Below the pieces are notes generated by a model. It was not told the DNA's origin. It searched no databases and was given only the letters and a program-made list of their open reading frames with translations. A stretch of DNA of 47,225 nt, from the NCBI GenBank assembly GCA_041650055.1, contig JBAZLV010000013.1, positions 1 to 47,225 of the forward strand, in the 5' to 3' direction. Shown here in pieces: positions 25,915 to 34,875 of the stretch. Source of the DNA: JBAZLV01 sp041650055 (GTDB taxonomy: Bacteria; Nitrospirota; UBA9217). Each line of letters opens with the position of its first letter. Within the stretch, counting starts at the first letter, position 1. Both the position numbers and the translations under genes were made by a program.

Positions 25915-26384
25915 ATGACATCGTCCTGTTCTTCAGATTCACCGGGATTGACCGTAAAGCCAAGTATCTGCCACCGGTCGTCCCGTTTAACCAGCGAGAT
26001 CAGAATTTCTGCTGATCCTGATTCGAAATCCGCGCTCGCTTCGAAATCAGCAGTTATGATAATCCCGTGCAAAAGAGAAATCGTGATCGTGGCTTCACCA
26101 ATGGATCCATTATATTGCTGGAGTTCGCCGAGCCCGTGGAGAAGCTCAAGAAACTGTTCGAGCGTATCATAATCAATGGTAGCATTGAATTCCTTGCTTG
26201 CGTGATTCCGGATCACCTGCATGTCCCAGTCAGCCGCTATCACCGGAACAAGCGCATCCACAAACCCCTGGCTTTGTTTGTCATACATGTTCTTTATGGA
26301 CGCGATGATCACCGCGCCGGAAAGAACAGCAATCATCAGACCAATGAGTATGAAGTAAAAAATATTTCGCTTTGTTGTCATCAA
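25911..26384 (-). CDS. Membrane-anchored protein of unknown function (DUF4019/cystatin-like domain possible)
   Basis: A 157-residue protein with one N-terminal transmembrane helix (about 8-29) and a soluble domain. It holds a helical start, then alternating strands (ATITISLLHG, AEILISLVKRDDRWQILGFTVNP). The W-x-I-x-G-F ending is typical of small NTF2/cystatin-like domains that sense or bind in the periplasm. I cannot name a family with certainty. It lies between radA (27 bases upstream) and the TRIC-type gene (4-base overlap), so it belongs to that operon. Confidence 0.65.
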   Translation of the reverse strand: MMTTKRNIFYFILIGLMIAVLSGAVIIASIKNMYDKQSQGFVDALVPVIAADWDMQVIRNHASKEFNATIDYDTLEQFLELLHGLGELQQYNGSIGEATITISLLHGIIITADFEASADFESGSAEILISLVKRDDRWQILGFTVNPGESEEQDDVI

Positions 26385-26410
26385 ACCGGCCTCCGCCGGA
26401 ACAGCGTGTT

Positions 26411-27781
26411 TTAAAAAAGCTCTGTCATTGCTTCGTCAACCGAACGCACTCCTCGAAGTTCCATCTCTTTTGGAAGTGCCTTCTTCTCCAGTTTTTCAAT
26501 ATTGAGCGCAGGAAGAATACATCGGGTAAAACCAAGCTTTGCCGCATCCCGGAGCCGCGTCTCAGCCTGGTTAATGGCCCGCACTTCACCCGCAAGTCCG
26601 ACTTCGCCCATAACAACGGTCTTCGCGGGAATCGGTTTTTCACGGAAACTCGATGCAACTGCCGCAATAATACCCAGGTCCACGGACGGTTCATTGATCG
26701 CAAGGCCGCCTACAACATTAAGAAACACATCCATACCCATGAGGTGCATCCCGATCCTCTTTTCCAAAACCGCGAGAAGAAGCGAGACGCGGTTGTAGTC
26801 AACACCAATGCAGGTTCTCCGCGGCATGGTAAGCTTTGAAGAAGCGACCAACGCCTGAAGTTCAGCGAGAATGGGACGGGTACCTTCAAGAGAAGAAACC
26901 ACAACCGATCCGGTCGCATCAGAAGGCCGTTCCGCAAGAAAGATTTCCGAAGGGTTGGAGACTTCCGCAAGCCCGGATTCTTTCATTTCAAAAACACCGA
27001 TTTCGTTCGTGGAACCAAACCGGTTCTTGACCGCCCGAAGAATCCGGAAAGCATGCCCCCGGTCGCCTTCAAAATAGAGCACAGTATCCACAATATGTTC
27101 AAGCACCCGCGGTCCTGCAATTGCGCCGTCCTTGGTCACATGACCGATAAGAAACGTAGGAATGCCCGTCCGTTTCGCATACAGCATCAGCCTGCCGGAC
27201 ACTTCCCGAACCTGGCCAACACTTCCTGGTGCGGACGGGAGTTCTGAGGTAAAAACGGTTTGGATCGAATCCACAACCAAAACCTGCGGCTGAAGACCGT
27301 CTGCCGCATGCAGAATATCTTCAAGCTGCGTTTCAGCAAGCACATACAGGTTCTCGGTCTTTACCCCGAGCCGGAGCGCCCGCATCTTGATCTGAGCCGG
27401 TGATTCTTCACCCGAAACATATAACGCCTTGCCCCGCAGTTCAGATATCTGCCTGAGCATCTGGAGAACCAGGGTTGATTTTCCGATTCCAGGATCACCG
27501 CCTACCAGCACGACCGAGCCGGCAACAATCCCGCCTCCCAGCACCCGATCAAGTTCCATGATCCGGGTGACAAACCGGTCTTCGTCGCCAGCCTTGATAT
27601 CACCCAGGAGAATCGGTTCTGATCCATCACGCCGCTTGGCGCCAACATCCTTTTGCTTCTCCAGGCGTTCTTCGACCATGGTGTTCCATTCCCCGCAATC
27701 AGGGCATTTACCCATCCATCGGGGTGATTGGGTACCGCAGGACTGACAGACATAAACGGTTTTAGTTTTTGCTGGCTTCAT
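26411..27781 (-). CDS. radA: DNA repair protein RadA (Sms)
   Basis: A 456-residue RecA-like branch-migration helicase. The N-terminal zinc finger CQSCG...CPDCGEW is at residues 12-31. Walker A GGDPGIGKSTL lies near residues 94-104. The RadA-specific KNRFG motif (AVKNRFGSTNEIGVFEM) and a C-terminal Lon-protease-like domain with FLNVVGGLAINEP and GEVGLAGEVR follow. Length is normal. It processes recombination intermediates. It is divergent from the MNT/HEPN pair and leads the two membrane genes downstream. Confidence 0.96.
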   Translation of the reverse strand: MKPAKTKTVYVCQSCGTQSPRWMGKCPDCGEWNTMVEERLEKQKDVGAKRRDGSEPILLGDIKAGDEDRFVTRIMELDRVLGGGIVAGSVVLVGGDPGIGKSTLVLQMLRQISELRGKALYVSGEESPAQIKMRALRLGVKTENLYVLAETQLEDILHAADGLQPQVLVVDSIQTVFTSELPSAPGSVGQVREVSGRLMLYAKRTGIPTFLIGHVTKDGAIAGPRVLEHIVDTVLYFEGDRGHAFRILRAVKNRFGSTNEIGVFEMKESGLAEVSNPSEIFLAERPSDATGSVVVSSLEGTRPILAELQALVASSKLTMPRRTCIGVDYNRVSLLLAVLEKRIGMHLMGMDVFLNVVGGLAINEPSVDLGIIAAVASSFREKPIPAKTVVMGEVGLAGEVRAINQAETRLRDAAKLGFTRCILPALNIEKLEKKALPKEMELRGVRSVDEAMTELF

Positions 27782-27897
27782 GAAGGTCGGATCAGTGTTT
27801 CCGCGTGAGGTATTCTCTTTCGTAAAACATAGACGAAAATATGCGAAAAGGCAAGATAAATGTACCTTGGAAGTTATTCTTAGAGCTATTAAAACGC

Positions 27898-27926
27898 TTG
27901 TCTTTTCATGGTCATTTTGTTATGTT
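27898..27926 (+). promoter_or_regulatory. Possible promoter of the MNT/HEPN operon
   Basis: TTGTCT (27898-27903), 17 bases, TATGTT (27921-27926), about 24 bases before the antitoxin ATG. A GAAGGGA ribosome-binding site lies between. Confidence 0.4.
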
Positions 27927-27949
27927 TCTATAGAAGGGACAGTATAACT

Positions 27950-28258
27950 ATGGGAATCACCATTCCAAAGGAAAAGATTGCATTATTCTGCAGCCGGTGG
28001 AAAATCAAGGAACTTGCTTTCTTCGGATCGGTTCTAAGAGAAGATTTTAAACCGGAAAGCGACATCGATGTATTGGTAACTTTTACGTCCGATGCCCGAT
28101 GGACGCTTCTTGATCATGTGGAAATGCAGGACGAACTTGCAGCCCTATTTGGGCGGCGCGTTGATTTGATCAGCAAGCGGGGACTAGAACGAAGCCGCAA
28201 TACCATTCGCCGAAAAGAAATACTTGGTTCTGCAGAGGTCGTGTATGCAGCCGCGTGA
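27950..28258 (+). CDS. MNT-domain nucleotidyltransferase antitoxin (MntA-like)
   Basis: A 102-residue minimal nucleotidyltransferase. The catalytic signature is FFGSVLREDFKPESDIDVLV, i.e. GSxxR then DxD, with a third carboxylate candidate in RVDLIS. In characterised HEPN/MNT pairs, the antitoxin inactivates the toxin by adding AMP to a tyrosine of the HEPN protein. I take the ATG at 27950, which is preceded by AAGGGA; the frame itself opens at 27908 without a good site. Its end overlaps the toxin start by 14 bases, the usual gene pair order. The gene is complete. Confidence 0.88.
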   Translation: MGITIPKEKIALFCSRWKIKELAFFGSVLREDFKPESDIDVLVTFTSDARWTLLDHVEMQDELAALFGRRVDLISKRGLERSRNTIRRKEILGSAEVVYAAA

Positions 28259-28577
28259 CATAAGCTATCTCACCGATATTCTCGAAGCTGCAAAACAAAT
28301 ACAATCTTTCATACAGGATATAGACAAAGAACAATTTGATGAAAGCTCATTAATTCAATCCGCTGTTATCCGGCAGATTGAGATCATTGGTGAAGCTGCC
28401 AAGCGTCTTTCAGATGAATTTCGATCAGCCCGCTCCGAGATCCCCTGGAGAAAAATTGCCGGAATGCGAGATGTTCTGATTCATGCGTATGATCATGTTG
28501 ACATGGATGAAGTTTGGAATGCAATTAACATATCTATTCCTGCACTTGTCAAACAAATAAAACCGCTTATTTCTTAA
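28245..28577 (+). CDS. HepT-like HEPN ribonuclease toxin (DUF86)
   Basis: A 110-residue all-helical HEPN protein. IRQIEIIGEAAKRLSDEFR and IPWRKIAGMRDVLIHAYDHVD are family stretches. The RNase motif Rx4HxY is complete (RDVLIHAY), including the Tyr that the partner MNT protein can modify. It would cleave RNA when free and so acts as the toxin of a type VII-like system. The chosen ATG at 28245 (MQPRDISYL) overlaps the antitoxin gene by 14 bases; a longer frame from 28224 is possible. Both partners look intact, so the module should be active. Confidence 0.9.
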   Translation: MQPRDISYLTDILEAAKQIQSFIQDIDKEQFDESSLIQSAVIRQIEIIGEAAKRLSDEFRSARSEIPWRKIAGMRDVLIHAYDHVDMDEVWNAINISIPALVKQIKPLIS

Positions 28578-28605
28578 ATGCTGTTGATAGACTTCTTAAG
28601 TCTTT

Positions 28606-29337
28606 ATGACCACCCCAACTTCACATAATCGATATCTTGTTTCTCTTGCTATACTCTTTTCCATTATATGGTTTGCATTAGCCATCAAACCCTACGATAG
28701 GCACGATTGGCTGCTCGAGAATGCTCTGGTATTTGCTTTTGTTATCCTCTTTGCACTGACCTATAAAATATTCCCTTTTTCAAGAATTTCCCTGACACTC
28801 ATTTTCCTATTTCTCTGTCTCCATGAAATAGGAGCGCATTATACCTATTCGGAAGTTCCCTACAATACATGGACTCAGGATTTTTTTGGCACATCATTCA
28901 ATAGCATGGTAGGCTGGGAAAGGAATAATTTCGATCGGCTTGTGCACTTTTCCTATGGCTTGTTACTGGCTTATCCGGTGCGAGAGATATTTCTACGCAT
29001 TGCACAAGTGCGAGGTTTCTGGGGATACTTCTTCCCGCTTGATATAACCATGTCCACATCCATGATATTTGAATTGTTTGAATGGGCAGCTGTGGAAGTG
29101 TTTGGGGGAGATTTAGGTGTGGCGTATCTCGGCACACAAGGCGATGTCTGGGATGCGCATAAGGACATGCTGCTTGCCAGCATTGGTGCTCTTGTAGCAA
29201 TGACCATTACCGCTGCGATCAATATGTATTTGCGAAATGATTTTGTTAAGGAATGGGTAAATAGCCTAAAAGTAAAAATCCGTCATCCCTTAGGTGAGGA
29301 TGAAATAAAGCGTTTGTGGAGAAAACGGAAGAAGTAA
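28606..29337 (+). CDS. DUF2238 family integral membrane protein
   Basis: A 243-residue protein with six to seven hydrophobic helices. DUF2238/YjdF hallmarks are visible: HEIGAHYTYSEVPYNTW near residue 73-89, NNFDRLVHFSYGLL near 106-119, and GTQGDVWDAHKDM near 176-188. The conserved His and Asp residues might coordinate a metal or form an active site in the membrane, but no function has been established that I know of. It lies 28 bases after the toxin gene on the same strand, with nothing showing that they are linked. Confidence 0.88.
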   Translation: MTTPTSHNRYLVSLAILFSIIWFALAIKPYDRHDWLLENALVFAFVILFALTYKIFPFSRISLTLIFLFLCLHEIGAHYTYSEVPYNTWTQDFFGTSFNSMVGWERNNFDRLVHFSYGLLLAYPVREIFLRIAQVRGFWGYFFPLDITMSTSMIFELFEWAAVEVFGGDLGVAYLGTQGDVWDAHKDMLLASIGALVAMTITAAINMYLRNDFVKEWVNSLKVKIRHPLGEDEIKRLWRKRKK

Positions 29338-29385
29338 TAACCTCTCTCAAAATCACTTTGCGAATAGATCTTTTAAGAGAAAGAG

Positions 29386-31218
29386 CTAAGTGAGAGTTTT
29401 CTCCAGCCTATGAATATGTTTTATTAGTTCTTCCACCACCTCAATATTTCCAAATGGTGGAATAAGGTAATATCCTCCGGCTTCATGAATAGTTGCCTTG
29501 ATGAATTCCCTGGCGATCGTAATTCCTTCTTGCATTCCTGCTTCCTTCTCTTTCCCCTTCATCCGCTTTCGAATATCCTCAGGAATCGAAATACCAGGAA
29601 CTTCATTATGCAGATACTCGGCATTCCGCTCGCTTAAAAGAGGCATGATGCCGGGAATCACCGGGATTCCAATATTGCTTGTAACTCTAAGAACGCTTCT
29701 GAACAATTCCGGATCATACATGGGCTGCGTCTGGCAAAAAATTGCTCCCAGTTCTTTCTTCTTTCTTAACCGTTCTACTTGAACTGATAAATTTTTTGAA
29801 TGAGGATTAAATGCAGCGCCGATGGTAAAACCGGTTCCTTTACCAATCGAATGCCCGATTGCATTGACCCCTTTGTTTAAATCAGACAAAAGCTTGATCA
29901 ACGAAAATGAATTCAGATCAAAAACCGATGTTGCTCCTGCATGATCTCCTAATGTTGCTGGATCGCCGGTCACGGCAAGGATCGTCCGAATTCCAAGCAG
30001 GCTTGCGCCCATGAGATCTGACTGCATCCCGATCAAATTTCTGTCCCGCCCGGTGATATGAACAATCACTTCGATACCAGACTCACGCTGGATAATGCTT
30101 CCTAGTGCAATATTCCCCATGCGTGGCTTGGCAAGAGGATTTTCAGCAATATTGATTGCATCAACTCCCCAGGGTTTAAGCCGCTTGCTTTTTTCAATGA
30201 TCGAAGAACAATCCGTGCCCTTTGGAGGATCGAGTTCAACGGTAATGATTTTTCGCTGTCTCCATTCATCAAGAAACGAAGAAACCTTTTCCGGCTTTCC
30301 TGCTTCTTTTTCGATAACAGTGGTAACCTGTACTCGTACTCGTTTCGCAGGCTTTCTTCCAGCAAGCGCTTTTGCAATCGCCGCAACATGCTCGGGCGTT
30401 GTACCACAGCAACCGCCAATAAGATTCGTCCCTGCATCCGCCATTTCAATGGCCATGGAAGCAAAGTACGCTGGAGTTGCGCGATAGATGTATCTGCCGT
30501 CAAGATATTCTGGAAACCCGCTGTTTGCATACGCAGTAATCGGTTTGTCGGTTCTGGCAGCGATTTTTTGAACAACCTTGAGCAGTTCGAGCGGCCCTGC
30601 TCCGCAATTGGCGCCAATCATATCAGCACCTGCTTTTTCCATTGCATCGCAGAAGGCTTCTACTGTTGTTCCATCTCCGCTTCGTCCATCAAAAAAAGCC
30701 ATTTGAGCACACACAGGAAGCTTTGTTTCTTTTGCAGCAAGCACTGCATTCAGAAGCTGCTTCAGAGAATAGAATGTTTCAAGCAGTAAAAAATCCACGC
30801 CACCGGATGCAAGAGCGTGAGACTGGACACGATAATACTCAGTTATTTCCTCAGAGGAATATTCTTTTTCCTCTCCCTTAACGCGAGTCAATGGCCCCAT
30901 AGAGCCTGCAACGAGAATATCTTCCCTTTCCTTTGCCGCGCTCCTGGCAATCCGTGCTCCAGCGATATTGATATCAGCAACTTTGTGTCCAAGCCCAATC
31001 AAGTTGAGTTTTGAAAAATTAGCACCAAACGTGTTGGTCTCGATCACTTGCGCTCCTGCAGCAACATATTCCTTTGCAAGGTCGAGCACGATAAACGGCT
31101 GGACAAGGTTGAGATGCTCGAAATTGGTTTCGAGCCCTACGCCTTTTGCATACAGCATAGTGCCGAGCGCACCATCACCAGTCAGTACTTCATTCTGTAA
31201 TCGTTCAAGAATGTTCAT
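29386..31218 (-). CDS. Bifunctional homocysteine S-methyltransferase / methylenetetrahydrofolate reductase
   Basis: A 610-residue two-domain fusion. The N-terminal domain (about 1-290) is the Zn homocysteine methyltransferase. It has GDGALGTMLYAKG, the first zinc Cys in GANCGAGP and the zinc Cys pair in IGGCCGTTPEH. The C-terminal domain (about 310-605) is a MetF-type FAD barrel with ITVELDPPKG, LAVTGDPA and PVIPGIMPL. It makes methionine and may regenerate 5-methyl-THF in one polypeptide, as annotated in clostridia and other anaerobes. No cobalamin-binding domain is present, so the methyl donor could be another protein or S-methylmethionine. No SAM riboswitch is apparent upstream. The stop is TAG. 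Confidence 0.93.
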   Translation of the reverse strand: MNILERLQNEVLTGDGALGTMLYAKGVGLETNFEHLNLVQPFIVLDLAKEYVAAGAQVIETNTFGANFSKLNLIGLGHKVADINIAGARIARSAAKEREDILVAGSMGPLTRVKGEEKEYSSEEITEYYRVQSHALASGGVDFLLLETFYSLKQLLNAVLAAKETKLPVCAQMAFFDGRSGDGTTVEAFCDAMEKAGADMIGANCGAGPLELLKVVQKIAARTDKPITAYANSGFPEYLDGRYIYRATPAYFASMAIEMADAGTNLIGGCCGTTPEHVAAIAKALAGRKPAKRVRVQVTTVIEKEAGKPEKVSSFLDEWRQRKIITVELDPPKGTDCSSIIEKSKRLKPWGVDAINIAENPLAKPRMGNIALGSIIQRESGIEVIVHITGRDRNLIGMQSDLMGASLLGIRTILAVTGDPATLGDHAGATSVFDLNSFSLIKLLSDLNKGVNAIGHSIGKGTGFTIGAAFNPHSKNLSVQVERLRKKKELGAIFCQTQPMYDPELFRSVLRVTSNIGIPVIPGIMPLLSERNAEYLHNEVPGISIPEDIRKRMKGKEKEAGMQEGITIAREFIKATIHEAGGYYLIPPFGNIEVVEELIKHIHRLEKTLT

Positions 31219-31377
31219 AGGAATGTCTGTTAATCACTGAGAAAATCCGAATTGTAAGATTTCTCGGAGCCTCTGTGACTCTGTGGTTTCATATTGCTCA
31301 TTGCAAGTGTATCATGCATCACATTTTTTTTCACGGGATTTATTTGAAAAAAGGGAAGAGAAAAAACTTTCCAGCGA

Positions 31378-32325
31378 TTATATTCCTAAATTCTTAAGGC
31401 AGGTGCGAACATTAATTCCCTTTCCAACAACCGGAAGAAATAAATCGCCGATTTTGGCAAGCCGTTTCTGAATATTTTTAATAGTAAACTGCGAAGGGTG
31501 CAGCCCATGCTTCACTTCGCTCCATTTTAGCGGCGTTGAGACGGGCGCGCCGGCTCGGGGGCGTACGCTGTACGCACAGGCTAGTGTCTGGCTTTTTCTG
31601 TTTTGGAGAAAATCCATATAGATTTTGTTCTTCCGCTTGTTTAAGGTTCGTTCGACCGAGGTAGTATCCGGAAGCAGTTCTTGGGCCAGGGTTGCAATCA
31701 TGTGCGAGAAATCCTTTACCTCGTCATATGTATAACAAGCTCCCAGAGGAACGAATACATGCAATCCCGTTGCTCCGGATGTCTTGCAGTATCCATACGC
31801 ACCTGCCTTATCAAGAACTTCTTTCACGGCAAGAGCCGCATCAACCACCTGATCAAACGTGTTTTGAGGAGAGGGGTCAATATCGATCACAAAAAAATCC
31901 GGGTTATCAAGATGCTGAATGCGAGAAAACCAAGGGTTGATTTCAATGCATCCAAGATTATTCAGATACAGTAGTGTCGCCTTGTTATTGCAGACAATAT
32001 AGTCAATAATTTTGTCATTGGATTTTGAATAAATTTGGATGGTTTTGACCCAGGAGGGTGCTTCTTCGCCTGCGTCCTTATGAAAAAATCCCTTGTCCGC
32101 AATACCATTCGGATGCCGCAAAAGTGATTGTGGCCGGTCCTGAAGATAGGGCCGCATCCAAAGGTACATCACATCGTAATAATCGATGATCTGCCCCTTG
32201 GTAATGCGATCATCCGGGAAATAGATTTTGTTCTGATTGGTTAAACTCAAGATATGACCGTCCACCGTAATGGTGCGCTCTTCCTGATGGCTCTGCGCTT
32301 CTTTTATGACGCGGTTTTTCATCAT
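31378..32325 (-). CDS. Stand-alone LigD polymerase domain (non-homologous end joining)
   Basis: A 315-residue archaeo-eukaryotic primase-type polymerase. DRITKGQIIDYYDVM, LRHPNGIADKGFFHKDAGE, NPDFFVIDIDPS (metal-binding Asp pair), KTSGATGLHVFVPLG and CAYSVRPRAGAPVSTPLKW are the family landmarks. It fills gaps and adds ribonucleotides at broken ends held by Ku. In many bacteria this is one domain of a single LigD; here it is its own gene, one base after the ligase gene stop. The natural order here is PE, ligase, Pol on three frames of one strand. Confidence 0.93.
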   Translation of the reverse strand: MMKNRVIKEAQSHQEERTITVDGHILSLTNQNKIYFPDDRITKGQIIDYYDVMYLWMRPYLQDRPQSLLRHPNGIADKGFFHKDAGEEAPSWVKTIQIYSKSNDKIIDYIVCNNKATLLYLNNLGCIEINPWFSRIQHLDNPDFFVIDIDPSPQNTFDQVVDAALAVKEVLDKAGAYGYCKTSGATGLHVFVPLGACYTYDEVKDFSHMIATLAQELLPDTTSVERTLNKRKNKIYMDFLQNRKSQTLACAYSVRPRAGAPVSTPLKWSEVKHGLHPSQFTIKNIQKRLAKIGDLFLPVVGKGINVRTCLKNLGI

Positions 32326-32326
32326 G

Positions 32327-33256
32327 TTATGATTCCCTCACTACTTCCCGCGCTGTTTTGTCTTTTCTCAAACCCAAAAACACGGGATGACGCATGTACC
32401 CATCTTGGGTCCATTCGGAATACTGGATGCTTGCCACCAAAACAGGCTTGATCCACGTAACCGGTTCATTGACCGGCACCCATTCTCGGATCGGCGAATG
32501 ATCGATCTCAAGCAATTTCATTTTTTCATATAGCTCCTTCAGCGTGCGTTCATTGAACCCGGTGCCGGTATGCCCGATGTACGTCAGCTTTTTATTCACA
32601 TATACGCCCAGAACGAGCGCTCCAAAATTTTTTCTCCCGCCCCACGGCTCGGTAAAACCGATGATAATTGCTTCCTGCTCGTGATGATGCTTGATCTTGA
32701 GCCAGTCACCGGTTCTTCTTCCATCGTAATATTCACTGTCCAATCTTTTTGCGATGATGCCTTCAAAGTCTTTTTGAACAACAAGCTCAAAAAACTTTTT
32801 GCCCTTCTGCTCTACATGATCGGAATATCGTATAACATCCGTATCTCGAATCAGTCGCCTAAGTGTCTGTTTCCGTTCTATCAGCGGAAGACTCCGGATA
32901 TTTTTTCCATTTACTTCGAGCAGATCGAATACATAATAGAGCAGGCGAATTGATGGATTCTCGCCAAATTGCTGCAAAAGCTGAAAACGTGGCATGTCTT
33001 CATCATCGAGCGCAACGATTTCACCATCAATGATAGCACGTATCTCGAATTTTTTGAGCTCCTCAAAAACCGGAGGATACAGTGCTCTAAACGAAAGTCC
33101 ATTTCGGGAATACAACCGTACGCTGCCTCGATTGATCTCTGCAATAGCACGGTATCCGTCAAATTTGAGTTCAAAAAGCCAGTTTTTATCGTCAAACGGC
33201 TTGTCTGCGATCCGCGCTAGCATCGGCTTTATGTATGATGTGTATTTTATCAGCAT
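32327..33256 (-). CDS. Stand-alone LigD-type ATP-dependent DNA ligase
   Basis: A 309-residue ligase with adenylation and OB domains. Motif I is LKFDGYR (adenylated Lys about residue 31). Motif III is YYVFDLLEVNGK, motif IV is DFEGIIAKR and motif V is TGDWLKIKHHH. The C-terminal OB region ends LGLRKDKTAREV, as in LigD ligase domains. It seals breaks in the Ku-dependent pathway. It is separated from the upstream PE gene by 179 gene-free bases that I cannot interpret; a TATAAT -10-like word is present there, without a good -35. Confidence 0.93.
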   Translation of the reverse strand: MLIKYTSYIKPMLARIADKPFDDKNWLFELKFDGYRAIAEINRGSVRLYSRNGLSFRALYPPVFEELKKFEIRAIIDGEIVALDDEDMPRFQLLQQFGENPSIRLLYYVFDLLEVNGKNIRSLPLIERKQTLRRLIRDTDVIRYSDHVEQKGKKFFELVVQKDFEGIIAKRLDSEYYDGRRTGDWLKIKHHHEQEAIIIGFTEPWGGRKNFGALVLGVYVNKKLTYIGHTGTGFNERTLKELYEKMKLLEIDHSPIREWVPVNEPVTWIKPVLVASIQYSEWTQDGYMRHPVFLGLRKDKTAREVVRES

Positions 33257-33435
33257 AGTATGCTTTGATTATATGTCGCCGGTCCGGGACGCTGCGCCTG
33301 TCGGCAATATCCAAGGGTTTAGTATTCATAACGCTGTGAAAAAGCCTCGAGGAAAAATAGATTTTTTTAGGAGAGTGTACTGATAATCGAATGTCCTGTG
33401 CATGGGCAGGAAAAAACACTGTTCCGACCTTTTCG

Positions 33436-34050
33436 TCACATGATACCAGTGATGGCACCTCGGTTTTTTATTGAGCGCCTTGCTTTCAGAGCCTTGTTAA
33501 TAGGCGAGGATGATGGAGTCAAGGCTTCGCTGTCATAAGCAGTCGTGACCGCGAATGCATCCGTCTTTTTAATGAGCAGCCAGGCATTATCCTCGGATGT
33601 TTTTATTTTTACGAGCGCAAACTCGCCTCTCAATTTTCTTCCCCGAAGCGCAAATGTAATGGTACCACGGTACAACTGCTGCAAGAGAGCGCTGTCATCA
33701 ACTGGCCTATGATCGGGTCCCAGCGGCGTGTACAATCCCTGATCCCAAATTTCAACGATGCCCGCGCCATAATTGCCTTTTGGAATAATTCCCTTAAACG
33801 TCCGGTATTCATACGGATGGTCTTCAACCATCATCGCGAGCCGTTTGTCCAGGGGGTTCATCGAAGGACCCTTTGGCACGGCCCAGCTTTTCAAGATTCC
33901 TTTTACTTCCAGCCGGAAATCATAATGAAGCCGGCTGGCCTTATGCCGCTGGACAACGAAGCGGAGACGCTTGCGCGGCAAAATGGTTTTTCCCGCGGGC
34001 TCGGAAGTTGCTTCAAAATTTCTTTTGGTACGATACTGGCTCAGGCTCAT
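33436..34050 (-). CDS. Stand-alone LigD 3'-phosphoesterase domain
   Basis: A 204-residue PE domain. The hallmark FVVQRHKASRLHYDFRLE, then GILKSWAVPKGPS, DHPYEYRTFKGIIPKGNYGAG and VEIWDQG are all present and include the metal/phosphate His and Asp residues. It trims 3'-phosphate and 3'-ribonucleotide ends before ligation. Its ATG overlaps the last codons of the ku distal segment by 4 bases, so it is coupled to ku. The basic C-terminal tail (about 175-204) is typical of DNA-binding extensions. Confidence 0.93.
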   Translation of the reverse strand: MSLSQYRTKRNFEATSEPAGKTILPRKRLRFVVQRHKASRLHYDFRLEVKGILKSWAVPKGPSMNPLDKRLAMMVEDHPYEYRTFKGIIPKGNYGAGIVEIWDQGLYTPLGPDHRPVDDSALLQQLYRGTITFALRGRKLRGEFALVKIKTSEDNAWLLIKKTDAFAVTTAYDSEALTPSSSPINKALKARRSIKNRGAITGIM

Positions 34051-34823
34051 GCTGCGGTTTTTTCCTTCTTTGTCTCAAGGCTCTTCTTAAGCTGGCTCAT
34101 TAAATTTTCCGATTTGCGAATCGGACGCGGCTTGAACGGTACCACTTTTTCTCCTCTGCTTTTTGCCTTAATCAGGGACATCAATTTTGCCGAATAGGTA
34201 TCCTTGTATTTCCCAATGTCAAACGGAGCGCTCAACTGGTTGATCAGGGAAAGAGCCATCTAGAGTTCCTGGGGTTTTATTTCTGTTTTTTCTGGAAGCT
34301 TGAATTCCGAAACATCTCTGATTTCTTCTTGAAATCGTATCCGATTGACGATGATAACCTTGTCCGAAGGCTTAATCAGGACCAGATGTTCCTTGTTCCG
34401 GAGCACGAACGTGGCAACCCCTACCTTACCGGATTTTTCCAGTGCTTCGCGCAGCAGCCCGTACGCACGTACTCCGGTTTTTCCGGGTTCCAGGTAATAT
34501 GGTTTTTCATAGTAGATGCTATCGATTTCCTTTTCGTTCACGAAGCTTTCAATCTCAATCATGTTTGATTTTTCCAGACTTGCGTTTTTAAAATCCTTGG
34601 GATCGAGAACAATATACCGATCTTCGTATTTATACGCTCGGACAATATTTTCCCACGCCACTTCCTTGCCGGTGTTTGAATTCACCCGGAGAAAATGAAT
34701 GGGCGCATGATCCTTTTTATCAAGCATGTCAAGATCGAGATCGCTCTCCCGCGTTGCACTGAACATCTTGACGGGAATATTGACGAGTCCGAATCCGATC
34801 GTTCCTGCCCAGATGGATTTCAT
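34047..34823 (-). pseudogene. ku: Ku protein gene interrupted by an in-frame TAG (two joined segments)
   Basis: The first segment (34260-34823) encodes 187 residues of bacterial Ku, from MKSIWAGTIGFGLVNIPVKM to LPEKTEIKPQEL. A TAG (plus 34260-34262) then stops it, and the frame continues at once with ATG: MALSLINQLSAPFDIGKYKD...LMSLIKAKSRGEK, the normal next part of Ku, ending after 70 residues. Canonical Ku has a charged residue at the stop position. An AGGA lies 7 bases before the internal ATG, so re-initiation could yield two chains. The start is supported by AGGA upstream of 34823. Either a recent nonsense mutation, a sequencing error or a split Ku. TAG ends other genes here normally, so general amber recoding is unlikely. 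Confidence 0.8.
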
Positions 34824-34875
34824 GATTGTCCTGCTGATTCTCTTCTAAACAGCTGCGCCATTTCTCTGAGGACAC

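Noticed and set aside
31219..31377. SAM riboswitch before the BHMT-MTHFR fusion
   Set aside because: No SAM-I or SAM-II conserved elements or long terminator hairpin could be seen.
34260..34262. Genome-wide amber recoding (TAG as an amino acid) to explain ku
   Set aside because: TAG ends the MBL-fold, DUF1015 and BHMT-MTHFR genes at their normal family lengths, so it is an ordinary stop here.
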